From NCBI GenBank assembly GCA_013214355.1, contig JABSSL010000084.1, positions 30,795-94,794 of the forward strand: 64,000 bases of DNA, in the 5' to 3' direction. The stretch comes from Saprospiraceae bacterium (GTDB taxonomy: Bacteria > Bacteroidota > Bacteroidia > Chitinophagales > Saprospiraceae). The notes beneath the pieces are model-generated. The model was not told the origin of the DNA and did no database searches. It worked only from the letters and a program-made list of their open reading frames with translations. The position numbers and the translations under genes were made by a program. Positions 1 through 8,776 of this stretch are shown here, piece by piece (the stretch's first letter is position 1; each line of letters starts with the position of its first letter).

Positions 1-73
1 GAGCCTCTAGTCTACCTAAATATTGGTATTGTACTGGTTTTACCCTCAAGGTTAAACGGTTCTATTATTCTTA

Positions 74-90
74 TTTAGACTAATTACAGA
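74..90 (+). promoter_or_regulatory. Degenerate iron-box-like inverted repeat upstream of the ChaN gene
   Basis: The left arm TTTAGA, the 5-nt spacer CTAAT and a weakened right arm TACAGA match the layout of better copies of this repeat at 4015-4031 and 7318-7334. It sits about 80 bp before the ChaN-like start. Left arm and spacer are identical to the site before the ankyrin gene (29662). Assignment to a Fur- or DtxR-type iron regulator is inferred from the neighbouring genes. Confidence 0.45.
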
Positions 91-171
91 TAATTTATAC
101 CTTCGCTAATCACTTGTTTTATATGTTTAAGAGCAGTAATTACGTCCAATTCTCGCACTAAACATTTAATT

Positions 172-1044
172 ATGACTGTTACTTTACTTTGGAAAAAAAT
201 ACAATGGCTTGTACTCATCTTTTGCCTCTCTGTGACTGCAGTGAACGGGCAAAAGAATCCAGCTTATCAGCTCTTTAAAGAGAATGGTAAAAAGGTGAGC
301 TATGGCAAGATGCTAAAGCAAATTGAAAAGGCGGACATCGTCCTCTTTGGAGAGTACCACAATAATCCGATCTGCCACTGGCTTCAATTCGAGTTAGCAA
401 AGGATTTAATGAACGATAAATTAGTAATCGGTGCGGAGATGTTTGAAAGGGACAATGAGCAGGCTCTAGCCAATTACCTAAGTGGCACTATCGATGGTAA
501 GGCCTTGGATACCTTAGCTCGCTTGTGGCCCAATTACGAGACAGATTATCGCCCCGTAGTTGACTTAGCAAAAGAGGAAAAAATTCCCTTTGTGAGTACT
601 AATATCCCTCGACGCTACGCCAACCTGGTATACCGAAAGGGGTTCGAAGGTCTAGATACCTTGAGCGCGGAGGAAAAATCCTGGATTGCTCCTTTGCCCG
701 TTGCTTACGACCCAGAACTCCCCGGCTATAAGGCGATGCTAGACATGATGCCAGGGCATGGTGGAGAAAACTTTCCCAAGGCACAAGCAATCAAGGACGT
801 CACCATGGCTCACTTTATTTTGGAGAATCACAAGCCTGGTGGTCTCTCCTTACACCTCAACGGTACCTACCATTCTGACAATTTTGAAGGGATACTCTGG
901 TATCTACGAGAAGAGCAACCCGATTTACAATACATAACCATTAGCACGGTAGAACAAAATCAACTCAAGCAGTTAGACCAAGAGCACAAGGGTAAAGCCA
1001 ATTTCATCCTGGTGATTCCAGAAACCATGACAAAAACCTACTAA
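172..1044 (+). CDS. ChaN-like haem/iron-associated protein (DUF399/Tiki fold)
   Basis: Predicted exported protein of 290 residues with an N-terminal hydrophobic signal segment (about residues 9-26, ending VNGQ). It carries the ChaN hallmarks: LFGEYHNNP near residue 59, GAEMFERD near 88, a Y-x-T-D-YRPVVD segment and a late H-x-N-G-T-Y-H. ChaN proteins are iron-regulated outer-membrane-associated proteins that bind cofacial haems and are thought to act in haem uptake. There is no obvious lipobox, so it may be periplasmic rather than a lipoprotein. It is convergent with a siderophore-type TonB receptor and preceded by a degenerate iron-box-like repeat, which supports a role in iron acquisition. 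Family assignment is firm; the ligand is inferred. Confidence 0.85.
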   Translation: MTVTLLWKKIQWLVLIFCLSVTAVNGQKNPAYQLFKENGKKVSYGKMLKQIEKADIVLFGEYHNNPICHWLQFELAKDLMNDKLVIGAEMFERDNEQALANYLSGTIDGKALDTLARLWPNYETDYRPVVDLAKEEKIPFVSTNIPRRYANLVYRKGFEGLDTLSAEEKSWIAPLPVAYDPELPGYKAMLDMMPGHGGENFPKAQAIKDVTMAHFILENHKPGGLSLHLNGTYHSDNFEGILWYLREEQPDLQYITISTVEQNQLKQLDQEHKGKANFILVIPETMTKTY

Positions 1045-1506
1045 AAGGCTTATCATAAAATTGAAAACTCGATAGGTTTGATGGTACGGTGAAGGAAGCT
1101 AAGAAGGCTGTGGAGAAGAAAATTGGGCAAGTCTAATTAAGACCTGCTGAGCACAGGTAGCTGCTCAGCTTTCCCCACAGCTAGGGGTTCAAGCTTTTCG
1201 GAATGCTAAAGTCGAGCTAAGTTCATGTTTGGTGATTGCCGACACCAAACCAATTCACTCACCGCAAAAAAATCAGCCACTGGATCTGTGGAATCCAGCG
1301 GCCGAATGAAAATGATTAATCAACTTAAACTATATCATTCCTAATAAACTGCAATTTATTGACCTTGTTGCTATTGCAGCAGCACACTAAAAAGACACTA
1401 TGATAGCTAGAGGTGGGCTCAACAGCATCCGATCTGCTGAGGTGGTGCAAACCTTAAAGGCTACCATAGCGTCAGGGGCGGGTAGGGCTGAGGGTAATGC
1501 CCCCTT
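1045..1506. other. 462-bp intergenic region between convergent genes
   Basis: No complete gene is visible. A short open stretch on the plus strand ending at the TAA near 1138 reads DRFDGTVKEAKKAVEKK and resembles the lysine/glutamate-rich end of CsbD-like proteins; it has no start and a stop just before it, so it could be a gene remnant or chance. The rest is dominated by compact hairpins at 1146-1302, annotated separately. From 1310 to 1506 I see nothing recognisable. Confidence 0.4.
1146..1302. other. Cluster of strong hairpins, possible structured RNA or terminators
   Basis: Three well-formed hairpins and one small one lie in 157 bp. GCTGAGCA (1146-1153) pairs with TGCTCAGC (1162-1169) over an 8-nt loop. 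CCCC (1173-1176) pairs with GGGG (1184-1187). GTTTGGTG (1227-1234) pairs with CACCAAAC (1243-1250), again an 8-bp stem and 8-nt loop. CTGGAT (1280-1285) pairs with ATCCAG (1293-1298), extended by GCC/GGC across one mismatch. No hairpin is followed by a T-run, so simple intrinsic termination is not obvious. It does not match a riboswitch or known RNA family that I recognise. Confidence 0.45.
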
Positions 1507-4002
1507 CTAAAAAGTGTACGAAACGGTAGTCAATATATGTCTTGGTGCACCGGGGAAAGCTCGAATAAAATCGTATCCTCCTACCCAGTGGGTTTTGTCT
1601 GCTAGGTTGTTGATATTGATTTGAATTTGAAATTTATCCTGCTTATAGTAGAGCGCTGCATTAAATAGCTCATAACCAGGGAATAAAGGTGGTTCATCTG
1701 TTCTTACGATTGAACCGAAACGCTCCGTAACAAAATCAGCACCAAAGCCAATGCCCAGCCCGGCTAGATCACCACTACCAATGATGTATTTCGTCCATAG
1801 GTTTCCCGTATGTCTCGGCGCATTCGGCTTTTGCCGGCCCACCTCAGATTCGTCATCACTGGCAGTAATCGTAGCATCATTAAAAGAATAGCTGGCTACC
1901 AGGCTCCAGTTGCGATTAATACGTCCGGCCAAATCCAACTCAAATCCCTGAGACTCCTCTTCTCCAATCTGGGCAAGTAGATCCGGATTATTCGGGTCAT
2001 TGGCATTGTACAGGGCGCCTTGCTGAATCAAGTTAAACAGTGCAAGAGAGGCACTGAGGCGACCATTGAACCATTCCGTCTTCGCTCCCACTTCAAAGAG
2101 TTGACTTTCTAAGGGATCGAAGGGTCCACCAGCATTGGGATCATTGATCACACTAGCTGTCTGCGGCTGATAACCTTCCACATAGGTACCATAGAGATTG
2201 ATGCTGGGATTGAGTGAGTAAACCAGTCCTATTCTTGGAATCAAAGCATCTTGTTCCACTGTCTCTTCACTATCCGTATTGTAATTGGTTCGATCCGTGA
2301 AGAATTCCTGTCGGAGTCCCACTAACAATTTGAAATCACCGAAGGAGGCTTGATTTTGAATATAGATACCATGGCTAAACTGCAAGAATTGATTGAAATT
2401 ACGGATCCGGTAGATATAGTTGGACATATCTCTAATCGCATTGGCCGTAGGAGAAGTCAGATCAAAATGAGCTACATTGGTCGTTGGATTCCCATTGGCA
2501 TCCAATACGTAATTGTCAATATTATCGACATTAAAACCATTGGTAGCTGTCCCATTTTGCAACAGGTAGGATCTGGCTTCTAGCTGTGACCCACCCGGTT
2601 CCAGTAATTGTTGGAAATAGTCGTAGCCTACTAAAAGTTGGTTCTGAACCGGTCCCAAATCGAAGTTGAAGTTCAGATAATTATTAAAGTTATCATTGTT
2701 CCAATTCCGCTTGCGAATGAAAACCCGCATGGCTACCTTTTCAATATCAAAGGAACCATCTCCCAAAGCTGCAAAAGAATTGGCCGTCCGATGCTCCAAT
2801 AAGTCTTCGCGGTAGCTAGAACGCATGTATACACTGTTGAAAGTGATACGATCGGAAAACTTATGTTGTAGAGAGATCGTAGCATTGATACTTTCTTCAT
2901 TTAAGAAGTCATTAGCGGCACTCAAAGACTTACTGATTGGAACAGAAAATAGATCTCCATCACCGAATACCGCTTGGCCTCGATCCAATCTTCCGTTGGA
3001 GTTCTGCACCACGATATCAAAATTGAGGCTGGTTTTATCCGATGGTAAAAAAGTAAAAGAAGGCGCTACAATTAGGTTTTTATCAAATTGCAGATCCCTA
3101 AAACTTCCGGAGTTTTCGTAGCCTAGGTTTAGCCGATACAAAAGCCGTTCATCATCGGTCATCGGGCCCGTAAAATCAGCCAAGGTGCGGAAGGTATTGA
3201 AGCTACCCACCGTTGCGCTGATGGATTGCCGTACCTCCTTCAAGGGTTTTTTAGTTACGCGATTGATAGTACCTCCTGGGGATGCATTTCCGAAAAGTGC
3301 AGAGGCTGGTCCTTTGATCACTTCGACCCTTTCAATGTGTGGAATCAATTGCTGCTTCCAAAAACTAGTAAAAGCTCGCATGCCGTTTACGAGTTGCCCA
3401 GAATTTCGCTGTCCCGCTACTCGGTGCCCCCTGATTGTAATGTCATTGTAGAAGGAAAATTGATTAACTCCACTAATGTTTTTCACTACTTCATTTAGCC
3501 TAAAGGCGGCTTGGTCTAAGGCTAGCTCTTTGGTCACGTAGCCAATAGACTGAGGAATATCCTTCAAGGCACTGGCAGATTTTGTACCGCTAAAAGAGCT
3601 AGTATTCTTATAGCCTCTTTCACGACGGCCAATAATCTCTACGGTTTGTAATTCGATGCCCTCTTGTAAAGTGAGGGCAAGACTTAAGGTTTGACCAGGT
3701 TTTAGATTAATAGCTTGTTGAAACCCTTCATAACCAATGTAGGAAAGCTTGAGGGTGTAATTACCAGGTGACAACTTATCGAGATAGAACGCTCCACTAA
3801 TGTCTGTGGTGCTCCCCCTTCCTAATTCATCTAGCAAAATATTGACCCCTGGTAGGGCATTGCCTTCTACATCAGTTACGGTTCCTTCGATACGACCTTG
3901 CTGACCAAAAGCAAAATTCCCGCAGAATAGATAAAGAAATAGAAATGTAAGCGTCAGGAAATTATCTCGTTTGAATAACAGTGAGTGATTAAATGTCTTC
4001 AT
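1507..4002 (-). CDS. TonB-dependent siderophore receptor
   Basis: Outer-membrane receptor of 831 residues importing a ferric siderophore with TonB energy. It has a signal peptide (residues 1-34, ending AFGQ), a carboxypeptidase-like regulatory domain (about 38-115, with DISGAFYLDKL and YIGYEGF), a plug with DITIRGHR and VEVIKGPASALFGNASPGG (about 125-250), and a beta-barrel ending in aromatic TVSYTF. The plug layout is that of the TIGR01783 siderophore subfamily rather than the SusC type, and no SusD partner is present. A TACATTTG promoter element followed by an iron-box repeat lies directly upstream, so iron repression is likely. The siderophore cannot be named from sequence. Confidence 0.92.
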   Translation of the reverse strand: MKTFNHSLLFKRDNFLTLTFLFLYLFCGNFAFGQQGRIEGTVTDVEGNALPGVNILLDELGRGSTTDISGAFYLDKLSPGNYTLKLSYIGYEGFQQAINLKPGQTLSLALTLQEGIELQTVEIIGRRERGYKNTSSFSGTKSASALKDIPQSIGYVTKELALDQAAFRLNEVVKNISGVNQFSFYNDITIRGHRVAGQRNSGQLVNGMRAFTSFWKQQLIPHIERVEVIKGPASALFGNASPGGTINRVTKKPLKEVRQSISATVGSFNTFRTLADFTGPMTDDERLLYRLNLGYENSGSFRDLQFDKNLIVAPSFTFLPSDKTSLNFDIVVQNSNGRLDRGQAVFGDGDLFSVPISKSLSAANDFLNEESINATISLQHKFSDRITFNSVYMRSSYREDLLEHRTANSFAALGDGSFDIEKVAMRVFIRKRNWNNDNFNNYLNFNFDLGPVQNQLLVGYDYFQQLLEPGGSQLEARSYLLQNGTATNGFNVDNIDNYVLDANGNPTTNVAHFDLTSPTANAIRDMSNYIYRIRNFNQFLQFSHGIYIQNQASFGDFKLLVGLRQEFFTDRTNYNTDSEETVEQDALIPRIGLVYSLNPSINLYGTYVEGYQPQTASVINDPNAGGPFDPLESQLFEVGAKTEWFNGRLSASLALFNLIQQGALYNANDPNNPDLLAQIGEEESQGFELDLAGRINRNWSLVASYSFNDATITASDDESEVGRQKPNAPRHTGNLWTKYIIGSGDLAGLGIGFGADFVTERFGSIVRTDEPPLFPGYELFNAALYYKQDKFQIQININNLADKTHWVGGYDFIRAFPGAPRHILTTVSYTF

Positions 4003-4014
4003 ATTTGATCTTTA

Positions 4015-4051
4015 ATTAGACTAATTCTAAATAATTTCAGCAGCAAATGTA
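4015..4051 (-). promoter_or_regulatory. Promoter -7 element and iron-box inverted repeat for the siderophore receptor
   Basis: Read on the minus strand, TACATTTG (4051-4044) fits the Bacteroidota -7 consensus TAnnTTTG. Twelve bases further on lies TTTAGA-ATTAG-TCTAAT (4031-4015), a near-perfect inverted repeat with a 5-nt spacer. It would cover roughly +8 to +25, a position suited to repression. The same order and nearly the same distance (13 bp) recur before the ankyrin operon at 29641-29678. The regulator is inferred to be iron-responsive from the genes it precedes. Confidence 0.65.
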
Positions 4052-4200
4052 GGCCATACTCCGCAAAGGTGAAATACTGAAAATTGGCATTTAGCGCTCG
4101 AATCCTAGGTATAGCTTTGCACCAAAATTGGGTATGGAGTGTCCAGAATCTGAGAAAAGACACCTATTGACTTCCATTATCATCTATCTATCTCGAGCTC

Positions 4201-4224
4201 TTAGGTATGGTCTTGCATACCTAA
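4201..4224. promoter_or_regulatory. Perfect inverted repeat upstream of a lipoprotein gene
   Basis: TTAGGTATG (4201-4209) and CATACCTAA (4216-4224) form a 9-bp perfect dyad around a 6-nt centre. It lies 72 bp before the 4297 start and about 200 bp before the receptor on the other strand, so it could be an operator for either. Related TACCTAA/TTAGGTA pairs occur at 7405-7441 and 29533-29570, all in iron-linked intergenic regions. Confidence 0.4.
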
Positions 4225-4296
4225 TTCTTAACTAGTTTTCGGTAATCCGAAAGCTAGCCTATTCCTTGTTGTAGCCGTAAAAGAGACTAAAACACT

Positions 4297-4779
4297 ATGC
4301 GTGGATTGCAATACATACTTTTGGTAGGGATGATATTAGGGTCTTGCCAATCAAGAACAGATTATCAGCAGGAAGGTGCACAGCTAATCAAGCGATTGCG
4401 CCAACTTCATTGTCTACAGCAGGGATTAGAACTAGAGACCAGAAACATGTGGGATAGCTTAGCGCTAGAACTGGATGCCCAACTCCCAGCCAGCATGCCG
4501 GCCGCCGAAAGGCAAAATATGTTAACGGTCAAGAATGTGAACCTCATCCAAATGTTTGAGTCTTATGACCTCTTGGCAGATACGACTAAAGCCCTAGTAC
4601 AGCTAACTGGACAAAGAGACGAAGGTATTGTACAAGCCATCTTAGAACTGAAAAAAGAGCGAGATACCATCAAAGCCCAAGAAAGAGCACTACTACTAAC
4701 TATCGAACAGGAGGACGAGCAAGAGTTGGCAGCTTTCCGCAAACAGTTGGAAAGTCAGACTCAGGCACCCTGTCAGTAG
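4297..4779 (+). CDS. Small predicted lipoprotein of unknown function
   Basis: 160 residues beginning with a hydrophobic signal and a lipobox (VGMILGSC, Cys 17), so it is probably lipid-anchored. The remainder is charged and helical, rich in Glu, Gln, Lys and Leu, with a likely coiled-coil from about residue 95 to the end and a conspicuous EQEDEQE run. I do not recognise a family. The stop is 46 bp before the ATG of the haloperoxidase-like lipoprotein on the same strand, so the two may be cotranscribed. Confidence 0.7.
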   Translation: MRGLQYILLVGMILGSCQSRTDYQQEGAQLIKRLRQLHCLQQGLELETRNMWDSLALELDAQLPASMPAAERQNMLTVKNVNLIQMFESYDLLADTTKALVQLTGQRDEGIVQAILELKKERDTIKAQERALLLTIEQEDEQELAAFRKQLESQTQAPCQ

Positions 4780-4825
4780 TTAAGTGCATCATGCAGGGCT
4801 AGTCAGCATTACAAATTATTCGAAC

Positions 4826-6214
4826 ATGAATCCTTTTAGAACAACAAGCTTTTACCCTGGTTTACTCCTACTTATTCTATTCTTATCTGCCTGTAAAAAA
4901 GATGAAATAGAGACCATCCCCACTCCGATTGTGATCGACTCCTACAGTAACAGAGTGGCTGTAGCATGGAATACCCTGTACTTAGGAGTGGAAAGATTTA
5001 CCCCAGGATACCGACCTCCTGTTTCTGCTAGAACTAGCGCTTACCTAGGACTGACTGCTTATGAAACGCTCCTGCCCAGCATGTCTGAGGATTACAATAG
5101 TATGCAGTTGGTCTACGAAGATCTAATTCTCCCAAGTCCGGAAGAAAACCAAGAGTACAATTGGGAAGTAGCCTTAAATGCCGCCTATGAGGCTGCCTTC
5201 AATTTTTATTTTCCAACTGCTCCTGCTACTCAACAATTTGAGGTAATTGCCTTAGCTGATAGTCTAGAGAATGTCCTATTGCCAAGTGTAAGTCAAGCCG
5301 TATTCAATCGCTCGGTAGATTTTGGACGTGAAGTCGCCTCTACTATCTTTGAGTGGTCATTTGAAGATACCTGGGGACACGAAGGATTTCTCAAGAATAC
5401 CGATGATGCCTATATCCCCCCTGAAGATAAAGGCCTATGGCAACCTACCTACCCCGATTTTTCTCCAGCCCTGCTGCCGCACTGGGGCAAGGTACGTACC
5501 TTTGCTGCCACGGATGCAGATACTGGCCCTGCTCCCTTACCTTACAGTGAAGAACAAACCTCTCCGCTTTATCAACAAGCCATTGATGTCCAATATATGG
5601 TCCGCGATATCAAAGGAGGAAGCCGGAATGAGGATCGTTGGATCGCCGAATTCTGGAGTGATGATTGCCCTATTCTCACCTTCTCCCCAGCAGCACGGAT
5701 GATATCCATTACCAATCAAGTCATTGAAAAAGAACAATTGTCTTTGGACGAAGCTGTCTACACCTATGCGAAAGTAGGATTTGCGATCTGCGATGCAGGT
5801 ATTCGTTGTTGGTACGAAAAGTATAAATACAATTGTGAACGTCCTATTGATTATATCCGCAGAAATATGAACGACTCGAACTGGAACACTATCATGTGCC
5901 CGGATGGCTCTGGTGGCTACTTCACACCCAATTTCCCAGCCTATCCCTCCGGGCATGCTGCCTTTGCTGGTGCCGCCGCAGAGGTTTTGACCGAAATTTT
6001 TGGAGACAGCTACAGGTTTATTGATCGAAGCCATGAAGGTCGAACAGAATTTCAGGGTAGGCCAAGGCCCTTTAACAGTTTCTATGGTATGGCCAAGGAA
6101 AATGCTTACTCTCGCATACCGCTAGGTGTACATTTCCGAATGGATAGTGATGCGGGCTTGGATGTAGGTTTTAAGGTAGGCCGGCGGGTGAATGCTTTGC
6201 CTTGGAAGAAATAA
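4826..6214 (+). CDS. Vanadium-dependent haloperoxidase/PAP2-family lipoprotein
   Basis: An exported lipoprotein (LFLSAC-K-K) with the vanadate/phosphate-binding pocket of the vanadium haloperoxidase and acid phosphatase superfamily. The motifs are in the expected order: K-Y-N-C-E-RP, FPAYPSGHAAFAG and SRIPLGVHFRMDSDAG. The ATG at 4826 is chosen because it places the signal peptide and lipobox at the N terminus; an upstream GTG at 4784 would add 14 poorly structured residues. Members either oxidise halides with peroxide or act as phosphatases, and sequence alone does not decide between these. The marine-type context makes haloperoxidase plausible. Confidence 0.85.
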   Translation: MNPFRTTSFYPGLLLLILFLSACKKDEIETIPTPIVIDSYSNRVAVAWNTLYLGVERFTPGYRPPVSARTSAYLGLTAYETLLPSMSEDYNSMQLVYEDLILPSPEENQEYNWEVALNAAYEAAFNFYFPTAPATQQFEVIALADSLENVLLPSVSQAVFNRSVDFGREVASTIFEWSFEDTWGHEGFLKNTDDAYIPPEDKGLWQPTYPDFSPALLPHWGKVRTFAATDADTGPAPLPYSEEQTSPLYQQAIDVQYMVRDIKGGSRNEDRWIAEFWSDDCPILTFSPAARMISITNQVIEKEQLSLDEAVYTYAKVGFAICDAGIRCWYEKYKYNCERPIDYIRRNMNDSNWNTIMCPDGSGGYFTPNFPAYPSGHAAFAGAAAEVLTEIFGDSYRFIDRSHEGRTEFQGRPRPFNSFYGMAKENAYSRIPLGVHFRMDSDAGLDVGFKVGRRVNALPWKK

Positions 6215-6350
6215 CGAAGTTTAGGTATTGAAGCCAGTTGGTAAAAGGATTAAGCTTGTATATGCTCCAAAAAGTGGATAGATAGAGTTTACGATTAAAG
6301 AAGCAGAATAATAGGGCTCATTCTTTCGGCAGAATTCAATATAAAAAGCC

Positions 6351-6365
6351 GCGCTTCATAAGCGC
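6351..6365 (-). terminator. Weak hairpin terminator candidate after the methyltransferase gene
   Basis: On the minus strand GCGCTT-ATG-AAGCGC forms a tight hairpin just beyond the stop at 6372, followed a few bases later by CTTTTTATA. It lies between convergent genes. The stem is short, hence low confidence. Confidence 0.4.
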
Positions 6366-6371
6366 CATGCG

Positions 6372-6950
6372 CTACCATTTAGGAATAACCCGTCCTGTAC
6401 TTTGCATATATATCCAATAGGGTTTTCCAAATTGCTTAACAAGCAAATCCTCTTCTTTTTCAACTCGCTTAAAATAGAAATAGGCAAATGCCAGCAAACC
6501 GGAGAAACCGGCAATCCAATTGGTCAAAATCAACGGATGACTCATAGCCAATATCCAAAGGCTACTGTACATAGGGTGCCGAACCCTTTCATATATCCCA
6601 TTAGTAATCAGCTCTTTGGCTTGCCCTTTCAGCTTCGGAGACCAATTGTTCCCTAAATCATGATGTGCCCGGTAGAAGACCAATAGGCCTAGGCAGTATA
6701 GAAAACAACCGAAGATGTTTATCGCAATCGGTAACTGATAATTGGCAAAGCCTAATACGGGAGTGAATATGTAGACCAGAGGCAGACCTAGCATACCCAA
6801 TTTGGCCAAAAAGGCGATCCGGTTTTTAAACCAAGCCTTAACGAAAAGTTGGCCTTTACTTCGTAAATCTCCATCTATATGTTGCCAACGGATTGCGCTC
6901 TTTATCAGATTTGCGATCAAGAAGAAAACTTTCAAAAGTAAGCTGATCAT
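6372..6950 (-). CDS. Isoprenylcysteine carboxyl methyltransferase-family membrane protein
   Basis: 192 residues with about five hydrophobic segments and the conserved C-terminal methyltransferase region NGIYERVRHPMYSSLW followed by a charged E-E-D-L-L and GKPYW segment, as in the ICMT/PEMT-like family. Bacterial members transfer a methyl group from S-adenosylmethionine to small or lipid acceptors at the membrane; the acceptor here is unknown. It begins 9 bp after the stop of the preceding small gene on the same strand, so both are probably expressed from the iron-box-bearing promoter region near 7318. Confidence 0.8.
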   Translation of the reverse strand: MISLLLKVFFLIANLIKSAIRWQHIDGDLRSKGQLFVKAWFKNRIAFLAKLGMLGLPLVYIFTPVLGFANYQLPIAINIFGCFLYCLGLLVFYRAHHDLGNNWSPKLKGQAKELITNGIYERVRHPMYSSLWILAMSHPLILTNWIAGFSGLLAFAYFYFKRVEKEEDLLVKQFGKPYWIYMQSTGRVIPKW

Positions 6951-6959
6951 ATCCTTTCG

Positions 6960-7286
6960 TTAATTGAGGTCAAAGAAGTTTTCCTGAATGAGTTCTTTCC
7001 GGCTATTTTCCAATAAGTCATTGAGCTCCGCTAGTTCCTCATAACTCAACAAAAATGAGATGCCTTTGTAGGGCGTACCCACCTCTATCATTCGTTGTAC
7101 AGGATCACCTTTTCCAAGATATTGGCCAGTCAAATGATGAATAAAATCGGTGAACTGCATAAAGCCCCGCATGGTAAGGTTGAGAATAAAGTTACCAAAA
7201 GAGAGCTGGAAAGTCTTCTTTATGGGACTATATAAAGTAAAGCCTAATTTACTCGTGCCCAACAAGTTTGCATTAGTCATATCCAA
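6960..7286 (-). CDS. Small conserved protein, possibly DUF6686-like
   Basis: 108 residues with no signal peptide or membrane segment. The stretch FQLSFGNFILNLT followed by a conserved F-x-x-F and a C-terminal LSYEELAELNDLL resembles the DUF6686 pattern of Bacteroidota. The cysteines often found near the N terminus of that family are absent, so I hold the name loosely. A clean TTTAGA-N5-TCTAAA repeat lies 32 bp upstream of the start, pointing to iron-dependent expression together with the downstream methyltransferase. Function unknown. Confidence 0.6.
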   Translation of the reverse strand: MDMTNANLLGTSKLGFTLYSPIKKTFQLSFGNFILNLTMRGFMQFTDFIHHLTGQYLGKGDPVQRMIEVGTPYKGISFLLSYEELAELNDLLENSRKELIQENFFDLN

Positions 7287-7317
7287 GACGGTATTAAAGC
7301 CTTAACAGGTTAAATTA

Positions 7318-7334
7318 TTTAGATTCATTCTAAA
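7318..7334 (-). promoter_or_regulatory. Iron-box-like perfect inverted repeat
   Basis: TTTAGA (7318-7323), spacer TTCAT, TCTAAA (7329-7334): a perfect 6+5+6 dyad, the best copy of this motif in the window. It is 32 bp upstream of the small gene starting at 7286 on the minus strand. Confidence 0.6.
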
Positions 7335-7404
7335 CAACGAAGTTCAATAATCCCCTCGTAAATTCCAATACCCAAGTTCGGTTAGTTACTATTCGTATCG
7401 AGGA

Positions 7405-7520
7405 TACCTAATTGTTGGCACCATTAAGTATTAATTAGGTAATTAATTCAAGTGGTATGCCCAGCACTCTTTCCTCAAATCGGATTCCAATAGTTTTGCG
7501 GCTGGTTAGAATTAATCTAA
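7405..7520. promoter_or_regulatory. Intergenic region with a second iron-box-like dyad and a long inverted repeat
   Basis: In the 384-bp gap between divergent genes (7287-7670), TTAGA-ATTAA-TCTAA (7506-7520) repeats the 5-nt-spaced dyad of 7318-7334. TACCTAATT (7405-7413) and AATTAGGTA (7433-7441) form a 9-bp inverted repeat with a 19-nt centre, akin to the pair at 29533-29570. No open reading frame of note occurs. Which gene is controlled is unclear. Confidence 0.45.
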
Positions 7521-7670
7521 TTGAGAATCAACAGAAACATTTGATTATCACCGCTTTCAAACAGTCAGGTTCCTCTACTTAGTCAATAATGATTAATATC
7601 AGTGGCCCAACTGACTAAGATGCTCGCCTTTCGCTCCTATTGGGAATAACTTGCCACAAAAAGGAAAATT

Positions 7671-8693
7671 ATGACCCAGGCGCAAGTCGAGCAACTCGCT
7701 CAATCCCAAGCTGTAAAAGAAGGTTCTTCAACCTTCAAATTGATCGAAACGCATATCTCTTGGCTGCTCCTAGGTCCAGAGCATGTGCTCAAAATCAAAA
7801 AACCAGTACAGTACTCCTTTCTAGATTTTTCCACCATTAAAAATCGCAAGTACTATTGTCAAGAAGAGGTCCGCCTCAATCGTCGACTGAGCCCTAGCAT
7901 GTATCTGGGAGTAATCCCCATTAGGGCCTTTGGAGGCAAGATTCTGACAGGTGATAATGATGGAGAAATTATTGATTATGCGGTCCTTATGCGCAGAATG
8001 GACGAACGCAAACAAATGGATCTCCTCCTACAAAAAGATCAGGTCAGTCTTGATCAAATCGGACAAATAGCCGAACAATTGGCTCAGTTTCACCTGCAGG
8101 CCAAGCAGATCAAAACACCGGTTAAACTGGAACAAATACAAACTGACTTTGCAGATGTTTTGAACGTGAAGCCACAACTGCAAAAGCTGTTGGGGGCAAA
8201 AGCGCTCCATTCTCTAGATAAGATCGTTGACTCTGCTCTTTCATTCCTAGAAGAACAGGCCTTTCAGCTCTACGTCAGAAAAATGCAGGGCTGGACGGTA
8301 GATGGACATGGAGATCTTCACGCTAGAAATATTTTCCTCTTAGACGGTCCAGTAATCTTTGATTGCATCGAATTTGGCGATCACTTTCGGGAAGTAGATG
8401 TGCTAGATGAGTTGGCTTTCCTTTGCATGGATCTCAATTTCTATGACTGTTACGATCTAGAAGAACATTTCTTACAAGTTTACCTTCGACATAATCCTTG
8501 TATGACGGGGGAAATTGATCGTCAGCTATTTCTGTATTATAAACTCTATCGTGCCAACGTCAGATTTAAGGTAGAGCTATTGCAAGCTGCAGCGCAAGAT
8601 CAGCCGAAGCGACAGCTCGTAAAGCGAATTCGACGGTATTTTGAACTAATGAAATCCTATCAAGAGCAGCTGCAAAAGCTACCCGTCAGCTAA
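7671..8693 (+). CDS. APH-fold kinase domain protein (COG2187 type)
   Basis: 340 residues of the aminoglycoside-phosphotransferase fold: an N-lobe with HVLKIKKPVQYSFLDFST and a C-lobe catalytic region DGHGDLHARNIF followed by FDCIEFGDHFREVDVLDELAFL, in which HGDLHARN holds the catalytic Asp and IEF-D the metal-binding site. This matches the N-terminal half of COG2187 proteins, which usually continue into a P-loop kinase (COG0645). Here the protein stops after the APH part; a COG0645 protein is encoded 2 kb away on the other strand. The substrate of the family is not established and there is no specific sign of antibiotic resistance. Confidence 0.82.
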   Translation: MTQAQVEQLAQSQAVKEGSSTFKLIETHISWLLLGPEHVLKIKKPVQYSFLDFSTIKNRKYYCQEEVRLNRRLSPSMYLGVIPIRAFGGKILTGDNDGEIIDYAVLMRRMDERKQMDLLLQKDQVSLDQIGQIAEQLAQFHLQAKQIKTPVKLEQIQTDFADVLNVKPQLQKLLGAKALHSLDKIVDSALSFLEEQAFQLYVRKMQGWTVDGHGDLHARNIFLLDGPVIFDCIEFGDHFREVDVLDELAFLCMDLNFYDCYDLEEHFLQVYLRHNPCMTGEIDRQLFLYYKLYRANVRFKVELLQAAAQDQPKRQLVKRIRRYFELMKSYQEQLQKLPVS

Positions 8694-8722
8694 GGTTCTA
8701 AGTCAGTGTCGGAAAGGCAAAA

Positions 8723-8760
8723 AAATGCCACGCTGCTGTTGAATCCGCAACGTGGCATTT
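8723..8760. terminator. Bidirectional terminator between convergent genes
   Basis: AAATGCCACG (8723-8732) pairs perfectly with CGTGGCATTT (8751-8760). The A-run before and the T-run at the end of the stem allow it to act on both strands, after the kinase (+) and the beta-barrel gene (-). Confidence 0.75.
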
Positions 8761-8776
8761 ACTGAATGTAATAATC

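Noticed and set aside
599..790. Open frames opposite or inside strong genes, for example on the minus strand here and inside the TonB receptors and hybrid regulators.
   Set aside because: They are short, lack motifs or signals, and lie wholly within well-supported genes in other frames.
1261..1310. GCCACTGG segment resembling part of a cobalamin riboswitch.
   Set aside because: The remaining conserved blocks, especially the AGGAGACC-type element and the B12-box layout, are absent, and the next gene on that strand is far away. Only a local hairpin is supported.
7671..8693. Aminoglycoside resistance gene.
   Set aside because: The fold is APH-like but the sequence pattern is that of the general COG2187 kinase group, with no resistance-type context.
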